DNA of 64,000 nucleotides from Photorhabdus laumondii subsp. laumondii (GTDB lineage: Bacteria; Pseudomonadota; Gammaproteobacteria; Enterobacterales; Enterobacteriaceae): contig NZ_CP024901.1 in the NCBI RefSeq assembly GCF_003343245.1, positions 3,720,001 to 3,784,000 on the forward strand, in the 5' to 3' direction. Shown here piece after piece: positions 1 through 10,018 of the stretch. Below the pieces are notes generated by a model, which saw nothing but the letters and a program-made list of their open reading frames with translations, was not told where the DNA came from and did no database searches. Each line of letters begins with the position of its first letter. The first letter of the stretch is position 1. A program made the translations under genes and the position numbers.

Positions 1-438
1 ACGAAAACCTTTCGGTACTGGGTCTGGGAAATGATAACGTGGCGGTTTCTCCTCTATCCATTTATCAATGACAGGCAAGCCATCACTTATCTGTCCAATT
101 GTCACATAACGGTGTTGATGACCTTCCGTTTCTGCTTTTGGTTTGACAACTGACGCCCTAATACTGCGTTTTTCCCGTAATGGACGCTGTTCCATTTCAT
201 CAGCTAATGGTTGAGCACTGATATATAACGTTACCGCATCAGATGACAAGTTTTCTTCCCGAAGCAATCCTTGATTATTAGTCACACCTTTGCGCTCATC
301 TCGCAACCTCCCGCTGCTTATCAGACGATAAGGCATATTCACTAATGGATTACCTTGTTCATCAACTAATTGAAACTCCACCCAATTTTCTGTCATTTTT
401 TGGCTATCAATAGTGCCGCTTGGGCATAATTCGCTCAT
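1..438 (-). CDS. Secretion-associated (T6SS/Vgr-linked type) hypothetical protein, C-terminus outside window
   Basis: The reading frame runs without a stop from an ATG at 438-436 to the window edge (146 codons visible), so the C-terminus is missing. An AAGGAAG ribosome site lies about 8 nt before the ATG. The N-terminal part contains EFQLVDEQGNPL followed by a Tyr-Arg-Leu segment and a NNQGLLR segment, a pattern seen in short beta-sandwich (carboxypeptidase-regulatory-like) domains of proteins encoded beside vgrG genes in Photorhabdus and relatives. The visible C-terminal end is Pro/Arg/Lys rich. No catalytic motif is visible. The T6SS link is an inference from the domain style; the neighbouring gene is outside the window. 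Confidence 0.6.
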   Translation of the reverse strand, partial: MSELCPSGTIDSQKMTENWVEFQLVDEQGNPLVNMPYRLISSGRLRDERKGVTNNQGLLREENLSSDAVTLYISAQPLADEMEQRPLREKRSIRASVVKPKAETEGHQHRYVTIGQISDGLPVIDKWIEEKPPRYHFPDPVPKGFR

Positions 439-894
439 AATTATTATCTTCCTTTTTTTATTCTGGAATATTAGTTCGACACTTATTATCAGATCGATAC
501 ACTAATAATAGTGGGAGAGAAAATTCATTCACTCAAGTCTGTAATTGTAATAAAATTCAATAAATGCAAAACGAATATAATTATGAAAAATATAAAGTGA
601 AAAATGGCAACAAAATAACAATGAAGATCATTGATTTATTTAATTTCACAAATGCTAAATCCACAAAAAATAAAAAACCCAAACGTATTCACCTGACATA
701 GAGTTATAATCACCACAAAAACAAAAAAATAATATTTTGATTTACATGATAAAAATATTATCCTTACTAACTATCATGATTAATCATTAAATTTTATTTT
801 TGATGAATTAAATAATGAAAAAATTCCATCTATGCTCAACTAGAACAGCAATAATAAATTCATTAATAATATACTGATGTTTTATTATTGATAA
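439..894. other. AT-rich intergenic region
   Basis: About 450 bp without a supportable gene. It is strongly AT-rich with many A/T runs and must contain the promoter of the minus-strand gene that starts at 438. I see no RNA gene, clear terminator or recognisable operator. Confidence 0.5.
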
Positions 895-1021
895 TATACC
901 CGTCATCTTTCAAGTTGCCTCTTTGTTGGCTGCACTCGCTCACCCCGGTCACATCGTTATCTATGCTCCCAGGGATTCACTCCTTTGCCGTCGCGATGCA
1001 TCTTGAAATCCATAGGGTATA
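895..1021 (-). repeat. ERIC element (full length, 127 bp)
   Basis: Begins TATACCCGTCATC and ends CCATAGGGTATA, with the conserved core of enterobacterial repetitive intergenic consensus elements (CTCACCCCGGTCACAT, GCTCCCAGGGATTCACTC, CTTGAAATCCATA). Terminal TATACCC/GGGTATA is an inverted repeat and the whole unit folds as a long imperfect palindrome. It lies immediately before the IS630-type transposase. Confidence 0.95.
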
Positions 1022-1056
1022 AATAACTTTTCAAAATAATAGATCACTTGGAGGGA

Positions 1057-1120
1057 ACTCAGTCCGATTTTTGCGATCTGATCAATTGCGAAAAATCCCA
1101 AACCCCAACACGGACTGAGT
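1057..1120. repeat. Imperfect hairpin just upstream of the IS630-type transposase
   Basis: ACTCAGTCCG at 1057-1066 is the exact inverse complement of CGGACTGAGT at 1111-1120, and an inner GATTTTT/AAAAATC pair extends the stem. The right arm ends one base before the transposase ATG (1122). It may be a subterminal structure of the IS or a regulator of transposase translation. Confidence 0.7.
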
Positions 1121-1121
1121 G

Positions 1122-2162
1122 ATGCCTATCATAGCACCTATACCTCAAGATGAATGCCAGAAAATGAGAAAACTTATCCATAAAACCCGTGATAAGAACT
1201 ATTCCCGTCGATTAACCGCGTTATTGATGCTCAATGAAGGATTGACAGTGACTTATGTCGCCAAGACCCTTCATGCCGCACGCTCTTCCGTCAATCGTTG
1301 GGTTCAGTGGTTTACATTATATGGGCTGGAAGGACTCGAAAGTTTACCCGTTGGCCGACCTGTTGTCTGGGATCTCTCCCCACTCTATAACCTCTTACTT
1401 TTCTTATTACAGCAATCCCCCCAAAAGTTAGGCTATCTCCGCTCTCGCTGGAGCCTTGAACTCATGACTCATACCCTCAATGAATTACTCAACCTCTCTC
1501 TGACGCAAAATGTCCTTTATCGTTACTTTGCTCAGGTGGGGATTGTCTGGCGTAGAGCGGCACCCACAGTGAAACAACCTGATCCCGAATACGATGAGAA
1601 AATGGCAAAGATCGCGGAAGCCAAAGCGAACATTTCAGAAAAACATCCCGTTTTTTATGAAGATGAGGTGGATATTGATCTAAACCCGAAAATCGGCGCG
1701 GACTGGTGCTTCAAAGGACAACAAAAACGGGTTATCACCCCGGGAAAAAACGAAAAACATTACCTTGCGGGCTGCCTTAATGCCCAAACAGAGCAAATCA
1801 CCTATGTTAAAGGAATAAAAAAGAATTCTGATTTATTTATCAAAATGTTAGATGAACTGAATCATCAATATCCCCATGCGGAAACCCTCACATTAATCTT
1901 AGATAACTACTGTATTCATAAAAGTCAGAAGGTAAAGGACTGGCTGGCACGACATCCAAAATTTACCCTGTTGTTTTTACCGGTCTATTCACCGTGGCTA
2001 AATAAAATAGAACGGTTATGGCAATCGCTCCATGAGACAATAACGCGAAATCATTGTTGTCAATTTATGTGGCAGTTACTGAATTATGTTGATGCCTTTT
2101 TGGCATCGTTTTCATCACAGCAAAAGCCAGGAAGACAAAAAATGGGTGTAGCACAATTATGA
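1122..2162 (+). CDS. IS630-family transposase
   Basis: 346-aa DDE transposase of the IS630/Tc1-mariner group. The N-terminal third carries a helix-turn-helix region (LTVTYVAKTLHAARSSVNRW) that would bind the element ends. The catalytic triad is visible as YEDEVDI (first Asp), LILDNYCIHKS (second Asp) and SPWLNKIERLW (Glu). Length is normal for the family and the frame is intact, so the enzyme may be active. I chose the ATG at 1122; a GTG at 1119 is also possible. The exact IS ends and the expected TA duplication could not be found by eye; the upstream ERIC ends about 100 bp before the start. Confidence 0.9.
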   Translation: MPIIAPIPQDECQKMRKLIHKTRDKNYSRRLTALLMLNEGLTVTYVAKTLHAARSSVNRWVQWFTLYGLEGLESLPVGRPVVWDLSPLYNLLLFLLQQSPQKLGYLRSRWSLELMTHTLNELLNLSLTQNVLYRYFAQVGIVWRRAAPTVKQPDPEYDEKMAKIAEAKANISEKHPVFYEDEVDIDLNPKIGADWCFKGQQKRVITPGKNEKHYLAGCLNAQTEQITYVKGIKKNSDLFIKMLDELNHQYPHAETLTLILDNYCIHKSQKVKDWLARHPKFTLLFLPVYSPWLNKIERLWQSLHETITRNHCCQFMWQLLNYVDAFLASFSSQQKPGRQKMGVAQL

Positions 2163-2603
2163 AATCTTATTTATATTTTCATTTTAATATTATTAAATAA
2201 TATGCAGATTACTGTCGCGGTCATATAAAGCATTGTAGTTTTAAATAATCAGATAAAATCCAAGTATATCAAAGTAATAGCAGCACCTTAAACGTCTCTA
2301 TTTTTTTACTATATTACCACGCAATATATTCGTTCTACCCCTTCAGTCTAAAATGACCCAAAAATTATCACCGAGGACCGTATTGAAATTGGCAATATCA
2401 CCTTATCCCGCTAAGTTTATCGCCAAATTCTTCATAAAAGCTAACCGTCACTATACGTTGACGATATTATTTGGTTACCACCCATAATCCATCTATCTGA
2501 TTAATTCTTACAATATTTTTGTCTATTTTTGATAGACTACCTTGTGTTTCAACTTCATAATTAGGCAATATTTTACTGTTGATTTTTTTGATGAGATTTA
2601 TTT
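2163..2603. other. AT-rich intergenic region
   Basis: About 440 bp between the transposase and the chaperone gene. I see no convincing gene. It should contain the promoter for the chaperone-effector pair and may contain the right end of the IS630 element, which I could not delimit. Confidence 0.45.
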
Positions 2604-3014
2604 ATGTCCAAATTAGAAAAATTATGCGCAGATTTTGCCGATCAAACCAACATTATGTTGAATCTTTCTACCGGCGCAGTGCAATTGAACATTGGTGATT
2701 ATGGTCCCTGGTGGTTAGAAGTAGATTCAACGGGATCAATGCTGACTTTTCATCATACAGTAGCTTCATTTATTAATAGTGATGCGGAATTTTGGCTCTC
2801 ATTAAACAGTAATATAAATATACTTGGCGGAGCATGGCTCGCATTACATCAGCCAACACAAACTATTCGTCTCTGTTTATTACAAGATATAGAACGAATC
2901 GATGCTACTGACTTGGATAATATTCTGGGGAACCTGCAAAAAATAAGAGCTGAACTTCCTTTTCCAGAAACTAAGCCCACCACTTCAGCTTCATCCCACA
3001 ATATTTTGGTTTGA
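2604..3014 (+). CDS. CesT/Tir-type type III secretion chaperone
   Basis: 136-aa protein with the layout of class I type III chaperones: an N-terminal helix (SKLEKLCADFADQ), a central beta meander, then GGAWLALHQPTQTIRLCLLQ and a final amphipathic helix (LDNILGNLQKIRAEL). The GAWLAL segment followed by a hydrophobic strand and a short D-L-N-L helix is typical of the CesT family. The tail is Ser/Thr/Pro rich. Such chaperones dimerise and hold the N-terminal 50-100 residues of their effector in the cytoplasm before export. The next gene, 69 bp downstream on the same strand, is the obvious partner. The ribosome site is weak. Confidence 0.75.
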   Translation: MSKLEKLCADFADQTNIMLNLSTGAVQLNIGDYGPWWLEVDSTGSMLTFHHTVASFINSDAEFWLSLNSNINILGGAWLALHQPTQTIRLCLLQDIERIDATDLDNILGNLQKIRAELPFPETKPTTSASSHNILV

Positions 3015-3083
3015 CCTGTTTTCTCAAGCCGTAAATTTAAAAAGTTCACAGCAAAAAATACAATAACATCATGGAGAAAAAAT

Positions 3084-4613
3084 ATGCCAGACTTTTCAAT
3101 ACAGAGAGCTAATACTAGGATTGATATTCCTCAAAATGAGTTGCATCAAACAACTACAACAGATAAAACTTGCCACTGCTGTGAACCGTTGCTGAATAAT
3201 ACTATTGATAATCCACTTACAGCACCAACTTCTGTTATCACACGATGGAATGAAAAATCCGTCGCAACCAATAAACAAATTGAAGCTAATATTTCTCGCT
3301 TAGCCGGCGAAAGCACTGCTGCCCACAAAACGGTTAATTCTCTCTTATCCAACCTAGTGAAACTTTTTGTTCGGGCAGAGGGTAATGAATTAACCGCAAT
3401 CACTAAGATGCTTAATGCCTATACCGGTGATAAACCCGGTTTTAGTATTGTCGGTCAGCTTGGCGCAGGTGGATTTACTCGCATCATTAGCGAAGCACGG
3501 CAGAATGGTGCCAGCTCTGATAGAGCTAATACAGAACCGCTAACATTGAGGGAGAAGGCCACTGCTTATTATGATCTCACCAACTCAGCTTATTTCCGGG
3601 ACACTCTGGAGAAGATCTATTCATCACCCGAATTGAAATCAGAATTCAAAGATATAATTGATATTGGTTACTTGGAAAGTAAAAACTTTGCACCTGCCCG
3701 CGGTTCCACGAAGGAAAAGCCCTTACCTGATCAATTAGCGCTCTATACTTTTAAAAATGAAAATCAATTTAATGCCTCTGAAAATCCCGAATTATATCAG
3801 GTGACTAAACAGGTAAATGGGCAAGAAGTTATCAGTAACCCGGCTCTGGCTGGCAATAGTCTTACAAAAGTTCAGAATGATTTCAGAGCACCGGCTCCTG
3901 ATAAGGATAGTGTCTGGTCAGCCGCCGCTTCACTTGAGGCTGATAATCGTTTGACCAACCGGGAGTTGGCGTTTGCCAGTTTAAATCCTCGCAACCGGCT
4001 GGATAGAACTGACTATCAATTTGGTCAATCAGAACCTATCAAAGCACATCAAGAATTAGCTAAGGAAAACATTATCGTACAACGTGGTAACGGTTTTTCT
4101 GTCTGGAATGTGAAAGAAAATACCGGATTTTCCAAGGATGCAGCTTTGCACAATTTGCCAACTGTCGCTGCACCTTCCGGCACCACAGATCGTTTTATTA
4201 CTGCGGCCAGGTTGTTGGGTGCGGGCCTGAAAAATGATCTTGCTTTAGGTACGCCTACTAGCAGTGAATCAACAGAGCAATCAATTCAACGCGGGGAGCG
4301 GGAAATGAAAGAGCTCACTCGATGGCTGGCAACAGGTTATCTGGTTGATGATAATCATCATTCTATGATTGAAGTTAATTTAGGTGCGGCTAACCACGGT
4401 TTAGCGCCTCAGTGGGGATTGAATCTCTATACCGAACCCTTCTCTTCTCCTATACATGCCAAAGGATTTAGCATATCCAGCCAGGAAATATTGGCACAAT
4501 TAGAAGGCCGTGATGATGTCCACACAGATTACTCTACTTTCAGGAAAGATCTGTACGGCGGAAGTCGGGCAACAGTTAACGCGGATGGCAGCATAAAAAC
4601 AAGCTCCAGATAA
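3084..4613 (+). CDS. Candidate type III secreted effector, fold not recognised
   Basis: 509 aa, starting at an ATG 7 nt after GGAG. It follows the CesT-like chaperone gene directly, which is the main reason to call it an effector. The first ~60 residues are polar, rich in Thr, Asn and Gln, as expected for a secretion and chaperone-binding region. The only cysteines I see are in a CHCC cluster near residue 30, so it is not a YopT-type cysteine protease. A conserved-looking C-terminal core has LTRWLATGYLVDDNHHSM and a Trp-Gly-Leu-Asn-Leu-Tyr segment. There are no membrane segments. I do not recognise the family, and the biochemical activity is unknown. Confidence 0.6.
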   Translation: MPDFSIQRANTRIDIPQNELHQTTTTDKTCHCCEPLLNNTIDNPLTAPTSVITRWNEKSVATNKQIEANISRLAGESTAAHKTVNSLLSNLVKLFVRAEGNELTAITKMLNAYTGDKPGFSIVGQLGAGGFTRIISEARQNGASSDRANTEPLTLREKATAYYDLTNSAYFRDTLEKIYSSPELKSEFKDIIDIGYLESKNFAPARGSTKEKPLPDQLALYTFKNENQFNASENPELYQVTKQVNGQEVISNPALAGNSLTKVQNDFRAPAPDKDSVWSAAASLEADNRLTNRELAFASLNPRNRLDRTDYQFGQSEPIKAHQELAKENIIVQRGNGFSVWNVKENTGFSKDAALHNLPTVAAPSGTTDRFITAARLLGAGLKNDLALGTPTSSESTEQSIQRGEREMKELTRWLATGYLVDDNHHSMIEVNLGAANHGLAPQWGLNLYTEPFSSPIHAKGFSISSQEILAQLEGRDDVHTDYSTFRKDLYGGSRATVNADGSIKTSSR

Positions 4614-4659
4614 ATATGCTTTTCTCCAGAAGAAAAGCTGATCACCTCTTTTATTAATA

Positions 4660-4689
4660 GATCTTCCTGTCGTGCTGTTCAGGAAGATC
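4660..4689 (+). terminator. Hairpin downstream of the effector gene
   Basis: GATCTTCCTG (4660-4669) pairs with CAGGAAGATC (4680-4689) across a 10-nt loop, 46 bp after the effector stop. The following bases are only moderately T-rich (ATTATTC), so termination is plausible but not certain. Confidence 0.5.
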
Positions 4690-4782
4690 ATTATTCATGC
4701 CAAGAAGGGTATCAACATAGCTTACACGCTACACCAATTAATGATAATGTGTGATGCCATTACGTGTTCCACTGGAGGTTCC

Positions 4783-5403
4783 ATGATCGATCTGTATTAT
4801 GCTCCAACGCCAAACGGCCATAAAATCACACTCTTCCTGGAAGAAGCTGGCCTTTCCTATACTATTCACCGAATTGATATTAGCGCAGGAGATCAATTCA
4901 AGCCTGAATTTCTTGCCATTTCGCCCAATAATAAGATTCCCGCGATTGTTGATCAGCAACCAATCGATGGTGGCAAACCTATCGCTATTTTTGAATCTGG
5001 TGCCATTCTTACTTATCTGGCAGAAAAAACGGGCAAGTTACTTAGCAAAGATATGCGTGAGCGTGTCCAAAGCCTGCAATGGCTGTTTTGGCAGGTCGGT
5101 GGCTTTGGCCCGATGCTAGGGCAAAATCACCATTTTAGTCATTTCGCACCGGAAAAAGTCCCTTACGCGATTAATCGTTATCAGGAAGAGACAAAGCGCT
5201 TGTATCAAGTCCTGAATACCCAATTGGAAAAAACACCCTATCTGAGCGGTCAGGAATACAGTATTGCTGATATCTCAACTTATCCGTGGGTTCGTGCTTA
5301 TGAACGTCAGAGTATTGATCTGAATGATTATCCGGCAGTGAAAAAATGGTTTGACGCTATCAGTCAGCGCCCCGCTACTCAAATTGCCTACAGTAAAATC
5401 TAA
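4783..5403 (+). CDS. yfcG: Glutathione S-transferase family protein YfcG (disulfide-bond reductase)
   Basis: 206-aa Nu-class glutathione transferase homologue. The thioredoxin-like N-terminal domain starts MIDLYYAPTPNGHKI and has the cis-Pro segment NKIPAIVD and the glutathione-contacting FESGAIL. The all-helical C-terminal domain contains QEYSIADISTYPW. E. coli YfcG reduces disulfides using two bound glutathiones. An upstream in-frame start (4672) exists, but the ATG at 4783 has a clear GGAGGT 3 nt before it and matches the family N-terminus. It precedes yfcH as in E. coli, although the pair is usually beside folX. Confidence 0.9.
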   Translation: MIDLYYAPTPNGHKITLFLEEAGLSYTIHRIDISAGDQFKPEFLAISPNNKIPAIVDQQPIDGGKPIAIFESGAILTYLAEKTGKLLSKDMRERVQSLQWLFWQVGGFGPMLGQNHHFSHFAPEKVPYAINRYQEETKRLYQVLNTQLEKTPYLSGQEYSIADISTYPWVRAYERQSIDLNDYPAVKKWFDAISQRPATQIAYSKI

Positions 5404-5555
5404 TATGTCTGCGGGGTAACTATTTCCCCGCAAAACTTGATCAGGCTGACAGATAGCTATATCTTTAACTACCAACCCTTATATCTCTGCTATATGCTAT
5501 AGTTTTTATATCAACAACAGTTCTTATATCAACAATTTAGGTTATAGGAGTGGTT

Positions 5556-6470
5556 ATGCGTATTTTAATCACTGGAGGAACAGGTTTGATTGGTAGCCGT
5601 CTGGTTTGCCAACTTCTTTCCCTATCCCATTCCATTACTATTCTAAGCCGCTCACCTCAAAAAGTTTATTCTCTATTCAGCAATCAAGCTGAATGCTGGA
5701 CCAGTCTGAAAGATAAAACCGATCTCAACGATTTTGATGCCGTAATCAATCTTGCTGGCGAGCCCATAGTAAACAAACTATGGACTTCAACGCAAAAAGA
5801 GAAGCTGTGCCAGAGTCGCTGGACATTAACAGAGCAACTCAGCAAGCTGATTAATGCCAGCCAGACACCACCAGAAGTCTTTATTTCCGGCTCTGCGGTA
5901 GGCTATTACGGGGATCAGAATCAAACAATTGTCACAGAGCATGAGCCACCTCATGATGAATTTACTCATCAGCTCTGTAAGCAGTGGGAACAACTTGCAT
6001 TACAGGCAGCCAGTGATAAAACCCGTGTTTGTCTTTTACGTACTGGTGTTGTACTGGCAAAAAACGGCGGAGCACTGAAAAAAATGCTTCCCTTGTTCCG
6101 TCTCGGACTTGGTGGCCCGATGGGGAGCGGAAAACAGTATCTGCCCTGGATTCATATTGACGATATGGTGAATGGTATCTATTACCTGTTAATGACGCCC
6201 GGTTTGAGTGGTCCTTTTAATATGACCGCCCCTTATCCAGTACATAATGATCAATTTGCCGCAACACTGGGAGAAGTATTGCACCGTCCTGCCATTATCC
6301 GAACGCCTGCTTTTGTGCTGAAATTACTGATGGGAGAAGCTGCGGCTCTGGTACTGGGCGGACAACAGGCCATACCGCATAACTTGGAACAAGCGGGTTT
6401 TGGCTTCCGTTATTTTCAGCTAAAAGAGGCATTTCAAGACTTACTGGATGCTAAATCTCAACGCTTTTAG
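5556..6470 (+). CDS. yfcH: YfcH, extended short-chain dehydrogenase-like epimerase (SulA family)
   Basis: 304-aa NAD(P)-binding Rossmann protein. The dinucleotide loop is [10 protein letters not shown] near the start; [14 protein letters not shown] carries the usual Tyr region and the C-terminal DUF1731-type tail ends after [14 protein letters not shown]. The substrate is unknown. The chosen ATG follows TAGGAG by 5 nt; a GTG two codons upstream is less likely. Its last 20 bp overlap the 3' end of ubiX, which is convergent. Confidence 0.9.
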   Translation: MRILITGGTGLIGSRLVCQLLSLSHSITILSRSPQKVYSLFSNQAECWTSLKDKTDLNDFDAVINLAGEPIVNKLWTSTQKEKLCQSRWTLTEQLSKLINASQTPPEVFISGSAVGYYGDQNQTIVTEHEPPHDEFTHQLCKQWEQLALQAASDKTRVCLLRTGVVLAKNGGALKKMLPLFRLGLGGPMGSGKQYLPWIHIDDMVNGIYYLLMTPGLSGPFNMTAPYPVHNDQFAATLGEVLHRPAIIRTPAFVLKLLMGEAAALVLGGQQAIPHNLEQAGFGFRYFQLKEAFQDLLDAKSQRF

Positions 6471-7035
6471 CCCCTTGCCAGCGGGTAAATAGATCATGAG
6501 GTAGCTCAATATCAAACTGATCAAGCACGCGGTTAACTGTCTGGTCAATAATATCCTGAATCTGTTGAGGCTGATGATAAAATGCAGGCACAGGCGGCAT
6601 AATCACCGCGCCAATTTCTGCCGCTTGAGTCATCAGCCTGAGATGCCCCAAATGCAACGGCGTTTCCCTTACCCCAAGCACTAACTTACGACTTTCTTTC
6701 AATACAACATCTGCCGCTCTGGTCACTAATCCATCAGTATAACTATGGACAATACCTGATAGGGTTTTCATTGAGCATGGTAGAATTACCATGCCCGAAG
6801 TTTTGAATGAACCTGAAGAGATGGCAGCAGCGATATCTCTGTTGTCATACACAACATCAGCCAGCGCCTGCACATCCCGTAAACTATAATCTGTTTCAAG
6901 TGCCAGTGTCTGGCGAGCGGAATGACTGATAACCAGATGTGTTTCTATCCCTTCAACTGGCTGTAAAACTTGCAGTAGCCTTATACCATAAATGGCCCCA
7001 CTTGCTCCTGTAAGCCCTACGATCAATCTTTTCAT
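6451..7035 (-). CDS. ubiX: Flavin prenyltransferase UbiX
   Basis: 194 aa. UbiX attaches a dimethylallyl group to FMN, making the prenylated FMN cofactor that UbiD needs for ubiquinone synthesis. The N-terminal nucleotide-binding loop is [16 protein letters not shown]; the Ser-rich [14 protein letters not shown] segment and REAPL-like [11 protein letters not shown] are family signatures. The ATG at 7035 follows GAGGA; an upstream in-frame ATG (7050) would add five residues. It is the last gene of the cvpA-purF-ubiX run, and its end overlaps yfcH tail to tail. Confidence 0.93.
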   Translation of the reverse strand: MKRLIVGLTGASGAIYGIRLLQVLQPVEGIETHLVISHSARQTLALETDYSLRDVQALADVVYDNRDIAAAISSGSFKTSGMVILPCSMKTLSGIVHSYTDGLVTRAADVVLKESRKLVLGVRETPLHLGHLRLMTQAAEIGAVIMPPVPAFYHQPQQIQDIIDQTVNRVLDQFDIELPHDLFTRWQGAKSVEI

Positions 7036-7081
7036 TTTTTCCTCATACAAACACTGAACAACTCGCTAAACCCGAAAGTCA

Positions 7082-8599
7082 TCAACCTTCATTATAGATA
7101 TCCAGATTTTCAACTTCATTCTGATTATTCAGTTTTACTTCATCGTCTTTACGCAGATTCTCCAGATAATAGAGATAAGTCTGGTCAACGTCTTTGGTAA
7201 CATAAACACCATTGAATACTGAACTCTCAAACCCGTCAACATCCGGGTTTTCTTCACGAACAGCGTCGATCAGATCAGTTAAATCCTGAAATATCAATGC
7301 ATCTGCACCAATAAGTTGGCGAATTTCATCCACTTCACGCCCATGAGCAATCAGTTCATTTGCATTGGGCATATCAATGCCATAAACATTCGGGAAACGT
7401 ACTTCCGGTGCTGCCGAAGCAAGATAAACTCTCTTCGCGCCGGCTTCACGAGCCATATCGACAATCTGTTCTGACGTTGTACCACGCACAATAGAATCAT
7501 CCACCAATAGCACATTTTTATCACGGAATTCTGCGCGATTAGCATTCAATTTACGGCGGACTGATTTCCGGCGTTCCTGTTGCCCAGGCATGATAAATGT
7601 CCGGCCAACATAACGGTTTTTCACAAATCCCTGACGATAGGGTTTACCGAGTATGCGCGCAATTTCTAACGCAACATCGCAAGATGTTTCGGGGATTGGA
7701 ATAACCACATCAATATGTAAGTCTTCCCATTCGCGGGCAATTTTCGCCCCTAGCTTATGCCCCATCCGTATGCGGGCGTTATAAACCGAAATTTTATCAA
7801 TAAAGGAATCTGGGCGAGCCAAATAGACAAATTCAAATAAACAGGGAGTCAGAGAAGGATTTTCAGCACATTGACGAGTAAATAACTGACCTTGTTCAGT
7901 AATATAAATCGCTTCACCTGATGCAACATCCCGCAGGAATTCAAAGCCTAGCGTATCTAATGCAACGCTTTCAGAAGCGACCATATACTCATTACGGCCA
8001 TCATCCAAAGTGCGCTTACCTAAAACCAACGGACGAATACCATGCGGATCACGGAAAGCAACTAACCCATGACCAATAATCATCGCAATGCAGGCATAAG
8101 CACCACTCACCTGTTTATGCATTGCCGCTACTGCCGCAAAAATATTGTCAGGCACCAATGGATAATGCTGGGAGCAATCCAGTTCACTGGCAAAAACGTT
8201 GAGCAAAATCTCAGAATCTGACGTAGTATTCACATGGCGACGGGCATTCTCAAACAACTTTTTCTTCAACTCATGAGCATTCGTCAAATTACCATTGTGT
8301 GTCAATGTAATACCAAATGGAGAGTTCACATAAAACGGTTGAGCTTCCGATGCACTGGAACTGCCCGCTGTCGGATAGCGAACATGACCAATCCCAATCG
8401 TTCCCTGTAAACGCAGCATATGCCGGGCTTCAAACACGTCTCTCACTAAGCCATTGGCTTTGCGTAAACGAAATCCATTGTTACCATCAATAGTAGCAAT
8501 GCCCGCAGCATCTTGCCCACGGTGCTGAAGCACCGTCAACGCATCATAAATCGACTGGTTAACCGGTGTAAAACCGACGATACCAACAATACCGCACAT
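7082..8599 (-). CDS. purF: Amidophosphoribosyltransferase PurF
   Basis: 505 aa. It makes 5-phosphoribosylamine from PRPP and glutamine, the first committed step of purine synthesis. The start is set by the catalytic cysteine: the mature protein begins CGIVGIVG right after the initiator Met at 8599, so the upstream in-frame ATG (8614) is not used. An Ntn-type glutaminase domain is followed by the phosphoribosyltransferase domain with [14 protein letters not shown] as the PRPP-binding loop. It lies 14 bp after cvpA and is probably cotranscribed from the PurR-controlled promoter. Confidence 0.97.
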   Translation of the reverse strand: MCGIVGIVGFTPVNQSIYDALTVLQHRGQDAAGIATIDGNNGFRLRKANGLVRDVFEARHMLRLQGTIGIGHVRYPTAGSSSASEAQPFYVNSPFGITLTHNGNLTNAHELKKKLFENARRHVNTTSDSEILLNVFASELDCSQHYPLVPDNIFAAVAAMHKQVSGAYACIAMIIGHGLVAFRDPHGIRPLVLGKRTLDDGRNEYMVASESVALDTLGFEFLRDVASGEAIYITEQGQLFTRQCAENPSLTPCLFEFVYLARPDSFIDKISVYNARIRMGHKLGAKIAREWEDLHIDVVIPIPETSCDVALEIARILGKPYRQGFVKNRYVGRTFIMPGQQERRKSVRRKLNANRAEFRDKNVLLVDDSIVRGTTSEQIVDMAREAGAKRVYLASAAPEVRFPNVYGIDMPNANELIAHGREVDEIRQLIGADALIFQDLTDLIDAVREENPDVDGFESSVFNGVYVTKDVDQTYLYYLENLRKDDEVKLNNQNEVENLDIYNEG

Positions 8600-8613
8600 G
8601 TAGTTCTTCCTCA

Positions 8614-9120
8614 TCAGCCAAACGGAGAGGTATATTTCTCCGGCAAGAAACTTGACGCATTTTGCAGGTAGTCAAAGAACCACCTTATGATATGACTGAA
8701 TTGCGGGATCAATTGTGACTGTTTCCAATCCTCACTTCGAGCCAATGGTGTAAATGTATCCAGAAAAAACAGAATAGCAGCGACAATCAGCACACCACGC
8801 AATGCCCCAAAGCAGACCCCCAGTACTCGATCAGTACCTGACAATCCAGTCCGTTGCACAAGAGAACCTATCACATAGTTCACCATAGAACCGACAATCA
8901 ACGTAGCAATAAACAGCAACGCAATAGCGATCCCGTTACGCACCAATTCATCTTCAAAACGGGTGAAATAGACCGCTAAGTAAGTATAGAAATGGCTTGC
9001 TACAAAGAAAGCACACCCCCAGGTGACCAGTGATAATGCCTCACGAATAAACCCACGAATCAGGCTAACTAATGCCGAGAAGCCAATAATGGCGATAATA
9101 GCGTAATCAATCCAAACCAT
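8614..9120 (-). CDS. cvpA: Colicin V production protein CvpA (inner membrane)
   Basis: 168 aa with four predicted membrane helices (residues about 4-24, 29-48, 64-84 and 101-121) and a cytosolic tail. It begins [20 protein letters not shown], the standard CvpA N-terminus. The family is linked to envelope homeostasis and colicin V export in E. coli; the molecular role is not settled. It is first in the cvpA-purF-ubiX operon, and the PurR-like operator lies about 57 bp before its start. Confidence 0.95.
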   Translation of the reverse strand: MVWIDYAIIAIIGFSALVSLIRGFIREALSLVTWGCAFFVASHFYTYLAVYFTRFEDELVRNGIAIALLFIATLIVGSMVNYVIGSLVQRTGLSGTDRVLGVCFGALRGVLIVAAILFFLDTFTPLARSEDWKQSQLIPQFSHIIRWFFDYLQNASSFLPEKYTSPFG

Positions 9121-9176
9121 GTTTTAATTCCAAAATAGACACCTCGGCATCCGTTTCAGGTGCATTCTAACAGAAA

Positions 9177-9192
9177 ACGAAAACGTTTGCGT
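9177..9192 (-). promoter_or_regulatory. PurR-like operator upstream of cvpA-purF
   Basis: A 16-bp near-palindrome reads ACGCAAACGTTTTCGT on the minus strand, the classical PUR box (ACGCAAACGTTTGCGT) with one mismatch. It sits 57-72 bp upstream of cvpA, as in E. coli, so purine repression of cvpA-purF is expected. Confidence 0.9.
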
Positions 9193-9334
9193 AGCAGATT
9201 TCCTATCCCACTGAAAATAATTAAGACGACGAATTTGAATAATTATCATCGCCGCAGTCACTTAATATTTACTTCTTCATGATAGTTGTCCTATTTGTCA
9301 CATAGATTTGTCACATAGGCATTACCCACTTTTA

Positions 9335-10018
9335 TTACGGCCTGTAACTCCTTACCTGCCCTTGTAATCCAGTCAAACTTTTCAATTCTGATAATGCCGA
9401 GTCAAGTTGTTGCTTAGACGCATTTGGACCGACATATATCCTCGTTAATTGCCCCTGAACCGGAGATGAAGGAACCGTATAAACCTGATAACCAGACAAA
9501 CGCAGTCTGGCAACGATTTCATCTACCTTTCCGGCATTTTTCAAAGCACCCAGTTGTACGATATAAGCCTGCCCTTGCGGGGCTGTTTCAATCGGTTTAA
9601 CTTCAGGTTTCGACTCTGACTTAATGTCTGGTTTAGACTTAAGCGCCGGTGCCGACGGCTTAGTATCTGGTTTTGGTTCAAGCTTAATCTGTGGTTGAGG
9701 CTTCACTTCTGGCTGAACAGCAGGAGGGACTATCGGCGCAAGCTGAGGAGTGGTAACCAATGGTATTTCCGGCTGCTCCAGTGTTTCTGGCTGCAATGCC
9801 TCTGTTTCATCTTCCAGAGGCACTGATAATATTGGTGGATTTAGAGGAGATATAGAGTCAATTTCTTGCTCATCCCCTGGCTTTGGAACCAAGGGAATTG
9901 ATGCAAATTTATCTTCGTTATATTTCTTATTGCCGTCTAGCAACGCAGGCAGCACAATGACACCCAATGCTACCAATACAATTGTACCAACCAAACGATT
10001 CTGAAATTTACTTGCCAC
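9335..10018 (-). CDS. dedD: Cell-division protein DedD (SPOR domain)
   Basis: About 227 aa. One N-terminal membrane anchor (QNRLVGTIVLVALGVIVLPALL) is followed by a long Pro/Lys/Glu-rich periplasmic linker and a C-terminal SPOR domain (YIVQLGALKN to the end) that binds denuded septal peptidoglycan. I chose a GTG start at 10018, giving VASKFQNRL to match the E. coli MASKFQNRL start, behind AAAGGAA; the upstream ATG (10051) would add residues unlike the family. It overlaps the folC end by 11 bp. The linker has about 90 residues of repeated KPE/KPD-type units. Confidence 0.9.
   Translation of the reverse strand: MASKFQNRLVGTIVLVALGVIVLPALLDGNKKYNEDKFASIPLVPKPGDEQEIDSISPLNPPILSVPLEDETEALQPETLEQPEIPLVTTPQLAPIVPPAVQPEVKPQPQIKLEPKPDTKPSAPALKSKPDIKSESKPEVKPIETAPQGQAYIVQLGALKNAGKVDEIVARLRLSGYQVYTVPSSPVQGQLTRIYVGPNASKQQLDSALSELKSLTGLQGQVRSYRP

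Noticed and set aside
3084..4613. Effector as a YopT-like (C58) protease or a cyclomodulin
   Set aside because: The only cysteines are in the N-terminal CHCC cluster and no matching His/Asp motifs were found, so no catalytic assignment is supported.
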